A stretch of DNA of 64,000 nucleotides, taken from positions 1,860,001 to 1,924,000 of the forward strand of contig NZ_JAQISN010000001.1 in assembly GCF_037450285.1 (NCBI RefSeq). The letters are read 5' to 3'. The notes under the pieces are model-generated. The model was not told the DNA's origin and did not search any database. It saw only the letters and a program-made list of their open reading frames with translations. Both the position numbers and the translations under genes were made by a program. The DNA comes from Erwinia sp. SLM-02. Lineage in GTDB: Bacteria > Pseudomonadota > Gammaproteobacteria > Enterobacterales > Enterobacteriaceae. Shown here in pieces: positions 18,299 through 27,146 of this stretch (position 1 is the stretch's first letter; every line of letters begins with the position of its first letter).

Positions 18299-20161
18299 AT
18301 GCGCATGTTGTGGCGAGCTATCGCTGGTATTTTTAAGTGGACGTGGCGGGGACTGAATTTTGTCCGCGAGTTTATCCTCAATCTGTTTCTGATCCTGCTG
18401 ATCCTGGTCGGGGCCGGGATTTGGTTCCAGCTGAACAGCAGTTCAACGCCGGCGGAAGTGAAGAAAGGTGCGCTGATTGTCGATCTCAGCGGCGTGGTGG
18501 TCGATAAACCTTCCGTCAGCAACAAATTCAGTAAACTGGGGCGCCAGCTGATTGGGGCCAGCAGCGACCGCCTCAAGGAGAATTCGCTGTTTGACGTGGT
18601 GGATGCCATTCGCCAGGCGAAGGACGACGGCCGTATTACCGGTATCGTTCTCGATCTGCGCAGCTTTGCCGGTGGCGATCAGCCCTCGCTGCAGTACATT
18701 GGTAAAGCCCTGCGCGAATTCCGCGACAGCGGCAAGCCGGTCTATGCGACCGGGGACAGCTACAGCCAGTCGCAGTATTATCTCGCCAGCTTCGCCAACA
18801 AGATCTACCTCTCCCCGCAGGGCACGGTCGATCTGCACGGCTTCGCCACCAACAGCCTGTACTACAAAACCCTGCTGGATAAGCTGAAGGTGAATTCTCA
18901 CGTCTTCCGCGTCGGGACCTACAAGTCGGCAGTTGAGCCTTTCCTGCGCGATGACATGTCACCGGCCGCCCGCGACGCCGACAGCCGCTGGGTGGGTGAG
19001 CTGTGGCAAAACTACCTCAACACGCTGGCCGCTAACCGTCAGATTACCGCCGATCAGGTCTTCCCTGGCGCGCGCGGGGTGCTGGACGCGCTGCAAAAAG
19101 TCGGTGGCGACACGGCGCAGTATGCCAAAGAGAGCAAACTGGTCGATGAGCTGGCCTCGCCTTCCGTGGTCGATGCGCAGCTGGTGAAAACCTTTGGCTG
19201 GGATAAAGACGCGAAGGATTATGTGGGGATCAGTATTTATGACTATCCGCTGAATAATACCGGGACAACCGAAAGCAGCGGTAAAGGCAATATCGCGGTT
19301 ATCGTCGCTAACGGGGCGATAATGGACGGTGAGGAAACCCCGGGCAGCGTGGGCGGCGATACCACCGCCGACGAAATCCGTCAGGCACGCCTGGATGACA
19401 ATATCAAAGCCATCGTGTTCCGCGTTAACAGCCCCGGCGGCAGCGTCACCGCGTCGGAAACCATTCGTGAAGAGCTGGCTGCGGCCAAAGCCGCCGGTAA
19501 ACCGGTGGTGGTCTCCATGGGCGGCATGGCCGCATCCGGCGGCTACTGGGTTTCCACACCGGCTAACTACATTATTGCCAGCCCGAATACGCTGACCGGT
19601 TCTATCGGTATTTTCGGCGTGATCAATACGGTAGAGAATACGCTGGACAGCATTGGCGTTCATACCGACGGGGTTGCCACCTCACCGCTCGCTGACGTGA
19701 CCCTGACCAAAGCGCTGCCGCCGGAAGTGCAGCAGATGATGCAGTTGAGCATTGAATACGGCTACAAAAACTTCATCGGGCTGGTCGCGAAGGCGCGTAA
19801 CAAAACGCCTGAGCAGGTCGATCAGATCGCGCAGGGCCACGTGTGGACCGGCAGTGATGCCAAAGCCAACGGCCTGGTGGATGCGCTCGGCGATTTCGAT
19901 GATGCCGTCGCAAAAGCCGCCGAGCTGGCAAAAGTGAAACAGCCGCAGCTTGACTGGTATCAGGAAGAACCCGGCCTGCTGAACACCCTGTTCAGCCAGA
20001 TGGACGTGCGCGCTTCGCTGCCGTCATCGCTGAAAGCGCTGCTTCCCGCGCCGCTGCTCGACGTGGTTTCATCGATGAAAAAACAGCCGGGGCTGATGGG
20101 CGATCTTAACGATCCGCAAAACCGCTACGCGTTCTGTCTGAACTGTGGTGATGTGAAGTAG
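18299..20161 (+). CDS. sppA: Signal peptide peptidase A (protease IV)
   Basis: An inner-membrane serine protease that degrades signal peptides left after secretion. One transmembrane anchor (about residues 25-45) precedes a tandem repeat of two SppA domains facing the periplasm. The Ser-Lys dyad is shared between the halves: Lys209 in TYKSAVEP and Ser413 in MAASGGYW. The 620 residues match E. coli SppA (618). It is preceded by GGAGAG and followed by a hairpin; it stands alone. Confidence 0.96.
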   Translation: MRMLWRAIAGIFKWTWRGLNFVREFILNLFLILLILVGAGIWFQLNSSSTPAEVKKGALIVDLSGVVVDKPSVSNKFSKLGRQLIGASSDRLKENSLFDVVDAIRQAKDDGRITGIVLDLRSFAGGDQPSLQYIGKALREFRDSGKPVYATGDSYSQSQYYLASFANKIYLSPQGTVDLHGFATNSLYYKTLLDKLKVNSHVFRVGTYKSAVEPFLRDDMSPAARDADSRWVGELWQNYLNTLAANRQITADQVFPGARGVLDALQKVGGDTAQYAKESKLVDELASPSVVDAQLVKTFGWDKDAKDYVGISIYDYPLNNTGTTESSGKGNIAVIVANGAIMDGEETPGSVGGDTTADEIRQARLDDNIKAIVFRVNSPGGSVTASETIREELAAAKAAGKPVVVSMGGMAASGGYWVSTPANYIIASPNTLTGSIGIFGVINTVENTLDSIGVHTDGVATSPLADVTLTKALPPEVQQMMQLSIEYGYKNFIGLVAKARNKTPEQVDQIAQGHVWTGSDAKANGLVDALGDFDDAVAKAAELAKVKQPQLDWYQEEPGLLNTLFSQMDVRASLPSSLKALLPAPLLDVVSSMKKQPGLMGDLNDPQNRYAFCLNCGDVK

Positions 20162-20172
20162 TTCTGGTAATT

Positions 20173-20196
20173 AGCCCGACCGAGACCGGTCGGGCT
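20173..20196 (+). terminator. Hairpin after sppA
   Basis: A perfect ten-base-pair stem AGCCCGACCG / CGGTCGGGCT with a four-base loop lies 11 bp after the sppA stop. Only a short T stretch follows, so it is a moderate intrinsic terminator at best. Confidence 0.6.
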
Positions 20197-20252
20197 GCAT
20201 TTCCCCCGCTTTCCCCTTATACTGCGCGTTTTCGGCAAGTCTGAGTTTACCC

Positions 20253-21266
20253 ATGCAAAAAAAATCGATTTATGTTGCCTATACCGGCGGAACCATCGGC
20301 ATGCAGCGTTCAGAGCACGGCTACATTCCCGTCTCCGGCCATCTGCAGACCCAGCTGGCAAATATGCCCGAATTCCATCGCGCGGAAATGCCCGACTTTA
20401 CGATCCACGAGTATCAACCGCTGATTGACTCGTCGGATATGACGCCGGAAGACTGGCAATCGATTGCTGACGATATCCAGAAGAACTATGACCTCTACGA
20501 CGGTTTCGTCATCCTTCACGGCACCGACACCATGGCGTTCACCGCCTCGGCACTGTCGTTTATGCTGGAGAATCTGGCCAAGCCGGTGATTGTGACAGGG
20601 TCACAGATCCCCCTGGCGGAGCTTCGCTCGGACGGGCAGCAGAATCTGCTTAACTCGCTGTTCGTTGCCGCAAACTACCCGATTAACGAGGTGGCGCTGT
20701 TCTTCAACAACACGCTGTATCGCGGCAACCGCACCACCAAGGCCCACGCCGATGGTTTCAGCGCCTTTGCCTCACCGAATCTTGCGCCGCTGCTTGAAGC
20801 CGGCATTCACATCCGTCGCCTGAACACGCCGCCCGCTCCGGCAGGAAAAGGTGAACTGATCGTTCATCCGATTACGCCGCAGCCAATCGGCGTGGTAACG
20901 ATTTATCCCGGCATTTCCGCCGAAGTGGTGCGTAACTTCCTGCGTCAGCCGGTAAAAGCGCTGATCCTGCGCTCCTACGGCGTGGGTAACGCGCCACAGA
21001 ATAAAGAGTTCCTGGAAGAGCTGAAAGCCGCTTCCGATCGCGGTATCGTGGTGGTTAACCTGACCCAGTGCATGTCCGGCAAGGTCAATATGGGAGGATA
21101 CGCTACCGGTAACGCGCTGGCCCACGCGGGTGTGATCAGCGGTGCCGATCTGACCGTAGAAGCCACCCTTACCAAGCTGCACTATCTGCTCAGCCAGGAT
21201 TTAACCAGTGATGAAATGCGCCAGCTGATGCAGCAGAATCTGCGCGGTGAGCTGACGGAAGACTAA
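20253..21266 (+). CDS. ansA: Cytoplasmic L-asparaginase I
   Basis: Hydrolyses L-asparagine to aspartate and ammonia in the cytosol. The 337-residue protein has both asparaginase threonine motifs: YTGGTIGM with Thr14 at the N-terminus and VILHGTDTMAFTASAL. No signal peptide is present, which separates it from the periplasmic AnsB. It is 15 bp upstream of pncA and probably co-transcribed, as in E. coli; both are amidohydrolases releasing ammonia. Confidence 0.96.
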   Translation: MQKKSIYVAYTGGTIGMQRSEHGYIPVSGHLQTQLANMPEFHRAEMPDFTIHEYQPLIDSSDMTPEDWQSIADDIQKNYDLYDGFVILHGTDTMAFTASALSFMLENLAKPVIVTGSQIPLAELRSDGQQNLLNSLFVAANYPINEVALFFNNTLYRGNRTTKAHADGFSAFASPNLAPLLEAGIHIRRLNTPPAPAGKGELIVHPITPQPIGVVTIYPGISAEVVRNFLRQPVKALILRSYGVGNAPQNKEFLEELKAASDRGIVVVNLTQCMSGKVNMGGYATGNALAHAGVISGADLTVEATLTKLHYLLSQDLTSDEMRQLMQQNLRGELTED

Positions 21267-21281
21267 ATCAGGGAGAACCGC

Positions 21282-21902
21282 ATGCGTGCGCATCAGGCAT
21301 TATTGTTGATTGATTTACAAAATGATTTTTGCCCCGGTGGCGCGCTGGCGGTGGCCGGGGGGGATGAGACGATAGCCGTGGCAAATCGCCTGGCGGCCGG
21401 GTTCCATCAGCGCGGAGAGCCGGTGATCGCCACGCTGGACTGGCACCCGGCCGGTCACGGCAGCTTTGCCTCAGTCGGGGGTAATACACCCGGCACCTGT
21501 GGCGAGCTGGACGGCCTGCCGCAGGTCTGGTGGCCGGATCACTGCATCCAGCACAGCCGTGGAGCCGAACTGCACCCGGGGCTGGTGCAGTCTGCGATTA
21601 CGCTTCGCGTCTTTAAGGGTGAAAATCCGCAGGTGGACAGCTACAGCGCTTTCTTTGATAACGGCAGGCGTCAGGCCACCGCGCTGGATGGCTGGCTGAA
21701 GCAGGCAGGGATAACCTCATTGACGGTCATGGGCCTGGCGACCGACTACTGCGTCAAATACAGCGTGCTGGATGCCCTTTCTCTGGGGTTTAAGGTAACG
21801 GTGATAGCGGAGGGTTGCCGAGGGGTGAATTTGCAGCCGGAGGACAGCGCAGAGGCGCTGAAAGCGATGCAAAATGCCGGAGCCCTGATTCAGCAAGCCT
21901 GA
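21282..21902 (+). CDS. pncA: Nicotinamidase
   Basis: Converts nicotinamide to nicotinate in the NAD salvage cycle; family members also act on pyrazinamide. The isochorismatase-like fold of 206 residues carries the catalytic triad as Asp11 (LIDLQNDFCPGG), Lys112 (VFKGENPQVDSYS) and Cys157 (TDYCVKYSVLD). Metal ligands lie in the DWHPAGH segment. It is second in the ansA-pncA unit, closed by a hairpin shared with yeaC. Confidence 0.96.
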   Translation: MRAHQALLLIDLQNDFCPGGALAVAGGDETIAVANRLAAGFHQRGEPVIATLDWHPAGHGSFASVGGNTPGTCGELDGLPQVWWPDHCIQHSRGAELHPGLVQSAITLRVFKGENPQVDSYSAFFDNGRRQATALDGWLKQAGITSLTVMGLATDYCVKYSVLDALSLGFKVTVIAEGCRGVNLQPEDSAEALKAMQNAGALIQQA

Positions 21903-21909
21903 AAACAAA

Positions 21910-21936
21910 GGCAGGCGTGCTGAACGCACACCTGCC
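21910..21936. terminator. Bidirectional hairpin, pncA / yeaC
   Basis: The stem GGCAGG-C-GTGC / GCAC-A-CCTGCC has one mismatch and lies between the convergent ends of pncA and yeaC. ATTCTTTG follows on the plus strand. It probably serves both genes. Confidence 0.6.
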
Positions 21937-21969
21937 TATTCTTTGTACGAATTATTCCTGCAGGAATAA

Positions 21970-22248
21970 TTACTGTAATTGGATCCGCGTCACGACTTCA
22001 TCGCTGATACCGAACTCTTCCTTCAGCTGTTTTTTACTCTTCATCACGATTTCTCCGCCCTTCGCCACGCTCATGTGCTGCGGATCGTCGTTATGCTTTG
22101 CCTGCCACAGCAGGACCAGCTGCAGGCTGTTTTCCTTCTGCTCCGGCGTCAGGGCCACACCGTCTGCCCATTTACCGGTTTCAACCGCCGTAGCCAGGCG
22201 CTGATAGATATCCGGGGTCATACCGGCAATGATTTCATCGAGTTCCAT
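21970..22248 (-). CDS. yeaC: DUF1315 family protein YeaC
   Basis: A small 92-residue cytosolic protein of unknown function, matching E. coli YeaC (90 residues) through MTPDIYQRLATAVETGKW and the C-terminal MKSKKQLKEEFGIS. The ATG at 22248 follows GGA at proper spacing and matches the conserved start; the frame runs twelve codons further upstream. It lies 10 bp after msrB in the same direction, so the two form an operon. Confidence 0.9.
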   Translation of the reverse strand: MELDEIIAGMTPDIYQRLATAVETGKWADGVALTPEQKENSLQLVLLWQAKHNDDPQHMSVAKGGEIVMKSKKQLKEEFGISDEVVTRIQLQ

Positions 22249-22258
22249 TACAGTTCCG

Positions 22259-22669
22259 TTAACCTTTGGTGATATTTCCGTCATCGTCGCTGAAGCTCAG
22301 CGATGCGGAATTAACGCAGTAACGTTCACCGGTTGGCTGCGGGCCGTCCGGGAACACGTGGCCCAGGTGAGCGTCACAGCTGCCGCAGCGGATCTCAATA
22401 CGCTGCATTCCGTGAGTATTATCATCAAGATAGCGAATGGCCTCGTCGCTGTAAGGCTCGTAAAAACTGGGCCAGCCGCAGCCTGAATCATACTTTGACG
22501 CGGACAGAAACAGCGGGGCCTGGCACACCAGGCAGTGATACAGACCTTGCTCTTTGTTATGCAACAGTTTACCCGAATACGGTGGCTCTGTGCCACGCTG
22601 CTGGGTAACGTAATGCTGCATTTCGTTCAGTTCATTTTCGGGTGAAATAGGGGATTTCTCATTAGCCAT
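22259..22669 (-). CDS. msrB: Peptide methionine-(R)-S-oxide reductase B
   Basis: Repairs methionine-R-sulfoxide in oxidised proteins using thioredoxin. The 136-residue protein has two zinc-binding CxxC pairs (CLVC and CGSC), the substrate-binding CGWPSFYEP and the catalytic cysteine in GERYCVNSASL. It is nearly identical in plan to E. coli MsrB (137). First gene of msrB-yeaC, divergent from gapA, as in E. coli. Confidence 0.96.
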   Translation of the reverse strand: MANEKSPISPENELNEMQHYVTQQRGTEPPYSGKLLHNKEQGLYHCLVCQAPLFLSASKYDSGCGWPSFYEPYSDEAIRYLDDNTHGMQRIEIRCGSCDAHLGHVFPDGPQPTGERYCVNSASLSFSDDDGNITKG

Positions 22670-23010
22670 GGTAGACTCTCTGGCAGTGTTATTATGAAGA
22701 CTTCGCTTAGCATTCTAACAAATACTTAACAAGATCAGGTGAATTTTTCTCTCAAGGTGCGAGAGGAGAATCGTTCAGAGACATAATTGTGACTCAGATC
22801 ACCTTTTACAATATGACCCCCTTTATATTCGGGTTAAGTGCCTTAAGATCACGGCAGGGTTGGCGTCAAGAAATGGACTTTTTATTGAATAATTCCTGGT
22901 CATGAGTTTGACCTGTAGCAATAATTGACACGATTCCGCTTGACGCCTGGTAAGCTTTTTGTAATTTTACTGCCAACCTTTTATTCACTATCAACTAGCT
23001 GGTGGAATAT
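22670..23010 (+). promoter_or_regulatory. gapA control region with CRP-like site and promoter
   Basis: A 341-bp region between msrB and gapA without a gene. A CRP-type site TGTGA-N6-TCACC at 22788-22803 differs from consensus at one core position. A promoter with -35 TTGACG (22940-22945), a 16-bp spacer and -10 TAATTT (22962-22967) closely resembles the E. coli gapA P1 region. E. coli gapA is known to have several promoters and CRP/Cra control; only these two elements are claimed here. Confidence 0.65.
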
Positions 23011-24006
23011 ATGACTATCAAAGTAGGTATCAACGGTTTTGGCCGTATCGGTCGCATCGTTTTCCGTGCTGCTCAGGAACGTTCTGATGTAGAAATCGTT
23101 GCGATCAACGATCTGCTGGACGCAGAGTACATGGCTTACATGCTGAAGTACGACTCAACTCACGGTCGCTTCGACGGCACTGTAGAAGTCAAAGACGGTC
23201 AACTGGTTGTTAACGGTAAAACCATCCGTGTTACCGCTGAGCGCGACCCTGCTAACCTGAAATGGGACGAAGTGGGCGTTGACGTTGTTGCAGAAGCAAC
23301 CGGTCTGTTCCTGACCGACGAAACCGCACGTAAACACATCCAGGCTGGCGCCAAGAAAGTTGTTCTGACTGGCCCATCTAAAGATGACACCCCAATGTTC
23401 GTGATGGGCGTGAACCACAAATCTTACGCTGGCCAGGACATCGTTTCTAACGCATCCTGCACCACCAACTGCCTGGCACCGCTGGCTAAAGTTATCAACG
23501 ACAAGTTCGGCATCGTTGAAGCGCTGATGACCACCGTGCACGCAACTACCGCTACTCAGAAAACCGTTGATGGCCCGTCTCACAAAGACTGGCGCGGCGG
23601 CCGCGGCGCGTCTCAGAACATCATCCCTTCATCTACCGGTGCTGCAAAAGCCGTAGGTAAAGTGATCCCTGAGCTGAACGGCAAACTGACCGGTATGGCG
23701 TTCCGCGTTCCTACCCCTAACGTTTCCGTTGTTGACCTGACTGCACGTCTGGCTAAGCCTGCTTCTTACAAAGAAATTTGTGAAGCAATCAAAGCCGCGT
23801 CTGAAGGCGAGCTGAAAGGCGTTCTGGGCTACACCGAAGACGAAGTGGTTTCTACCGATTTCAACGGTGAAAAACTGACTTCCGTATTCGATGCTAAAGC
23901 CGGTATCGCACTGAGCGACACCTTTGTTAAACTGGTTTCATGGTACGACAACGAAACTGGTTACTCTAACAAGGTACTGGATCTGGTTGCGCACATCGCC
24001 AAATAA
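23011..24006 (+). CDS. gapA: Glyceraldehyde-3-phosphate dehydrogenase A
   Basis: The glycolytic NAD-dependent GAPDH that forms 1,3-bisphosphoglycerate. The 331-residue protein has the NAD-binding GINGFGRIGR at its start and the catalytic Cys150 in SNASCTTNCLAP. Codon use is strongly biased toward the optimal set, fitting one of the most abundant proteins in the cell. The ATG at 23011 gives the conserved N-terminus TIKVGINGFG, preceded by GGTGGAA. It ends in a strong terminator. Confidence 0.98.
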   Translation: MTIKVGINGFGRIGRIVFRAAQERSDVEIVAINDLLDAEYMAYMLKYDSTHGRFDGTVEVKDGQLVVNGKTIRVTAERDPANLKWDEVGVDVVAEATGLFLTDETARKHIQAGAKKVVLTGPSKDDTPMFVMGVNHKSYAGQDIVSNASCTTNCLAPLAKVINDKFGIVEALMTTVHATTATQKTVDGPSHKDWRGGRGASQNIIPSSTGAAKAVGKVIPELNGKLTGMAFRVPTPNVSVVDLTARLAKPASYKEICEAIKAASEGELKGVLGYTEDEVVSTDFNGEKLTSVFDAKAGIALSDTFVKLVSWYDNETGYSNKVLDLVAHIAK

Positions 24007-24032
24007 GGCGTGCTGTAACAGAATCAGACACT

Positions 24033-24059
24033 AAGGGCGACTCAGGTCGCCCTTTTTTT
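24033..24059 (+). terminator. gapA terminator
   Basis: A nine-base-pair stem AAGGGCGAC / GTCGCCCTT with loop TCAG and a following T7 run, 27 bp past the stop. A strong intrinsic terminator. Confidence 0.93.
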
Positions 24060-24085
24060 ATCGCTATTTTTCTGAAGGACCGCTC

Positions 24086-24958
24086 ATGAACGAAAAGCTC
24101 TTCTCGCTGCCGGTACTTAACCAGATCTCGCCTTACATCACCCAGCGTCAGGTGGGCGAACTGCCGGTGGTCGTTATTACCCATCCTAAGGTCCGCGCGG
24201 CCGTCACGCTGCAGGGCGCACATCTTCTCGCCTGGCAGCCCGCTGGCGAAAAGCCGGTGGTCTGGCTGAGTGAGAAAACGGCCTGGACCGCCGGTAAGGC
24301 CATCCGCGGCGGCGTACCGATTTGCTGGCCGTGGTTTGGTCCGGCGGGTGAACCGGCACATGGCTTTGCCCGCAACCTGCCGTGGAAGCTCTCCGCGCAT
24401 GATGAAAACGAGCAGAGCGTGATGCTGACCTTCGTTCTGGAAAGCAACGAGCAGACTAAAAAGCTCTGGCCGCACGACTTTACCCTCTTCGCCCGCTTCC
24501 GCTTCAGCGATACCTGTGAAATTGAACTGGAAGCGCACGGCGATTTTGAGGCCACTGCCGCACTGCACAGCTACTTTAACGTTGCCGATAACGCGGCCGT
24601 GACGGTCAGCGGTCTGGGACCGGACTATATCGATCAGGTGCTGAAGGGCGCAGCCGGCCATTTGACGGACGGCAAACAAACCTATCAACAGCGCGTCGAT
24701 CGGATCCATACTCAGCCCGCAGACTGCAGCGTGCTGGAAGACCGTGCCGGTCAGCGGGTTATTGAAGTACACCATCACTATCAAAGTGACGTTGTCACAT
24801 GGAATCCGGGCGCGGAGCTGTCGTGCAGCATGGGTGATATGGCCAATGAAGGCTACAAAACGATGGTCTGCGTAGAAACGGCGCGTATCTCGCGCCCGTT
24901 GGTCAGCTCCGGTGAACAGCCGGCACGCCTGGCAGTGACCTTCCGCATTCAGAAGTAA
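24086..24958 (+). CDS. yeaD: D-hexose-6-phosphate mutarotase YeaD
   Basis: A 290-residue aldose-1-epimerase-fold protein that in E. coli interconverts the anomers of glucose-6-phosphate and related sugars. GGVPICWPWFGP (about residue 75) and HGFARN hold the expected active-site histidine region, and the acidic catalytic residue lies near the C-terminus. It is 79 bp downstream of gapA, beyond its terminator, so expression may be partly by read-through. Confidence 0.92.
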   Translation: MNEKLFSLPVLNQISPYITQRQVGELPVVVITHPKVRAAVTLQGAHLLAWQPAGEKPVVWLSEKTAWTAGKAIRGGVPICWPWFGPAGEPAHGFARNLPWKLSAHDENEQSVMLTFVLESNEQTKKLWPHDFTLFARFRFSDTCEIELEAHGDFEATAALHSYFNVADNAAVTVSGLGPDYIDQVLKGAAGHLTDGKQTYQQRVDRIHTQPADCSVLEDRAGQRVIEVHHHYQSDVVTWNPGAELSCSMGDMANEGYKTMVCVETARISRPLVSSGEQPARLAVTFRIQK

Positions 24959-24967
24959 TCTGCGTTA

Positions 24968-25004
24968 CCCCGCAGGCGGCCGGCCATGCCGGACGCCTGC
25001 GGGG
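24968..25004. terminator. Hairpin between convergent yeaD and yeaE
   Basis: A perfect eleven-base-pair stem CCCCGCAGGCG / CGCCTGCGGGG enclosing a further GC-rich palindrome, with no T-run. It is probably a transcript-end hairpin serving both convergent genes, or a REP-like element. Confidence 0.5.
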
Positions 25005-25032
25005 ATCGTCACCCGGCCTGCTGCGCCGTAGC

Positions 25033-25884
25033 TTAAACCACATCCAGCGGCAGTTTTGCCGACGGCGGCGGAAATGCCTGGTTGAGCAACATCAGCTCTT
25101 CGCTGCTGAGCGTAACCGACAGCGCCGCGGCATTTTCCCTGACGTGGGCCAGTGAACTGGCTTTCGGAATGGCGATAACCCCTTCTTTACGAATCACCCA
25201 CGCCAGCAGCACCTGCGCGACGCTGATGCCCTTGCACTGTGCAAGCTGAGTCAGTACGGGGTGTTCCATCAGCTCACGACGCAGCCTGCCCGCCTGGGCT
25301 ATCGGACAGTAGGCCATTACCGGCATTGTCAGCTGCTGGCACTGCGGCAGGAGGTCGTACTCGATACCGCGCGACGCGAGGTGATACAGCACCTGGTTAG
25401 TGGCGCAGCCTTCACCGCCCTCCTCCTGCAGCAGTTCACTGAGGTCATCGGTGTCGAAGTTGGATACGCCCCAGCGGCGAATTTTCCCCTGCTGCTGCAG
25501 GGTTTCCATCGCCCGAATCGTCTCCTCCAGTGGGATATTGCCGCGCCAGTGCAGCAGGTAGAGATCGAGATAGTCGGTTTTCAGCCGACGCAGGCTGCGT
25601 TCGCAGGCGTCAACCGCATCGACCTCGCTGGCATTCCAGGGATAAACCTTGGATACCAGCCAGGCGCGATCCCGACGGCCCACCAGCGCCTCACCGACGA
25701 TCTGCTCCGCACCGCCTTCGGCGTACATTTCCGCGGTATCAATCAGCGTCAGGCCGGCCTCTATGCCGCACTGTAATGCGGCCACCTCCTGGCGACGTAA
25801 ACCGGGGTCTTCCCCCATATACCACGTGCCCTGACCGATAGCGGGCAGGCGGATCCCATCAGAAAAGGTGACCGTCCGGCTCAT
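25033..25884 (-). CDS. yeaE: Aldo/keto reductase YeaE
   Basis: A 283-residue NADPH-dependent (alpha/beta)8 barrel. The tetrad is visible: Asp in LIDTAEMYAEGGAE, with the Tyr of that segment, Lys in WLVSKVYPWN and His in LYLLHWRG. E. coli YeaE reduces methylglyoxal and other aldehydes. It is a single leftward gene between two hairpins. Confidence 0.92.
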   Translation of the reverse strand: MSRTVTFSDGIRLPAIGQGTWYMGEDPGLRRQEVAALQCGIEAGLTLIDTAEMYAEGGAEQIVGEALVGRRDRAWLVSKVYPWNASEVDAVDACERSLRRLKTDYLDLYLLHWRGNIPLEETIRAMETLQQQGKIRRWGVSNFDTDDLSELLQEEGGEGCATNQVLYHLASRGIEYDLLPQCQQLTMPVMAYCPIAQAGRLRRELMEHPVLTQLAQCKGISVAQVLLAWVIRKEGVIAIPKASSLAHVRENAAALSVTLSSEELMLLNQAFPPPSAKLPLDVV

Positions 25885-25926
25885 TACTCTCTCCCTGCAT
25901 CATTATTGCGCCCCAAAACAGCACAA

Positions 25927-25945
25927 AAGGGCGCGATGCGCCCTT
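25927..25945 (-). terminator. mipA terminator
   Basis: The stem AAGGGCGC / GCGCCCTT with a three-base loop is followed on the minus strand by TTTTGTGC. It lies 21 bp past the mipA stop codon. Confidence 0.8.
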
Positions 25946-25965
25946 CTGTGGTGCAGAGCGCGTTA

Positions 25966-26715
25966 TCAGAAGGTGTAGCTGATCCCACTCCACAGCAGAA
26001 CCTGAGAACTTTTATCAACCATCGGGCTGTCTTTGATTTCATCGCCCAGGCGAACATAGCGGCCTGACACCGTCGCGTTCCAGCTGTCGCTGATTTTCCA
26101 GCCGCCGGTCAGCTCCAGATACGGGCTCCAGCTGTCATCCGCGTCGTAGCGATTAAGGCCGCTACGGTCGGACTCGGCGGACGAGATGCCGTAATAATAC
26201 TGGTTCTGGTTAGAACTGTTCCACAGCGCGCCAATCCCCGGGGTCAGGCTGAACTGGCCGAATTCGAAGCGGTAAAGATAGGTCAAATCCCAGATGATGC
26301 CGTTGCTGTTATCCAGCACATCGCCCGCCAGGGTGGTACGCACAATCCCCCAGTCGGCCATATGGCGGTAGGAGAAACCGGCCATCATGGTCATATGGCG
26401 CTTGTTCAGCGACTTCATATCGCCATCGTCGGCATCGTCAGGATCGTAGTTTTGCGGCGAACCCAGCACCGTCAGAGAGAACTGGTCCTGGCTGTCCTTC
26501 CACAGGTAGTAACCTGCCTGCAGCGTATTCAGATAGAAGCTGTCCCCGTCATAGTTGATGATGGGAACCGGATAGTAACGGTCCTGACCACTTTTGTACG
26601 GGCTCTGGCTGTAAATAACGGAAGCACCCAGCGTCAGCGGGTTAGCCTGTGCGACAGGGGCCGCAAAATACAGAGGCAGAAATGCGGCAAGCGCGGTAAG
26701 TTTGAAATGGTTCAC
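25966..26715 (-). CDS. mipA: MltA-interacting scaffolding protein MipA
   Basis: An outer-membrane-associated scaffold linking the transglycosylase MltA to the synthase PBP1B in E. coli. The 249-residue protein begins with a clear Sec signal peptide (basic NHFK, hydrophobic core, cleavage near APVAQA-NP at residue 24). The remainder is rich in alternating aromatic beta-strands and ends in the outer-membrane signature Tyr-Thr-Phe. The start is GTG with GGAACG upstream. MipA/OmpV family; transcribed divergently from yeaGH. Confidence 0.93.
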   Translation of the reverse strand: MNHFKLTALAAFLPLYFAAPVAQANPLTLGASVIYSQSPYKSGQDRYYPVPIINYDGDSFYLNTLQAGYYLWKDSQDQFSLTVLGSPQNYDPDDADDGDMKSLNKRHMTMMAGFSYRHMADWGIVRTTLAGDVLDNSNGIIWDLTYLYRFEFGQFSLTPGIGALWNSSNQNQYYYGISSAESDRSGLNRYDADDSWSPYLELTGGWKISDSWNATVSGRYVRLGDEIKDSPMVDKSSQVLLWSGISYTF

Positions 26716-27146
26716 AAATTAATCGTTCCGTAAATATAACAATCAGGTTGATTAGTTTAACCATGATATCCCTGGGCGATCATAAATTTACATAACTTGT
26801 AGCACTCTTTGTTAATTTTAAGCAGGGAATATCCGCTTCTTTACCGCAGCGTTATTTTTCTCTGCCGGGCCGGACGAGGCTGGAAAGTGTGCTGCTTAGC
26901 GCTTTTCTGACTTTGTTATTGAAATTTCATCGAAAATGCTCGACGGCTCAGGAAATTTTTTACTATGCGTTCTACGCTTAATTGTAAGACCTAAATTTTA
27001 ACGAGCAGAGTAACCAAAGAAGTGTGTTTCCCGATAAAAAAAGTCAGGTTGGCATAAGGGTTGCTGTACTCATTAATAAGTTCCTTCAGGAGCTATCGCG
27101 TTAGGCTCCTGGTACCTGTGCTAAAAACGAAAGGACGGGCATCGCT
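26716..27146 (+). promoter_or_regulatory. mipA-yeaG divergent region with sigma-54 promoter
   Basis: A 431-bp gap without a gene. TGGCATAAGGGTTGCT at 27050-27065 fits the sigma-54 consensus TGGCAYR-N4-TTGCW at every defined position, including the invariant GG at -24 and GC at -12. It lies 81 bp upstream of yeaG on the same strand. E. coli yeaGH is reported to be an NtrC/sigma-54 operon, which agrees. I saw no clear NtrC site upstream within this gap. Confidence 0.85.
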
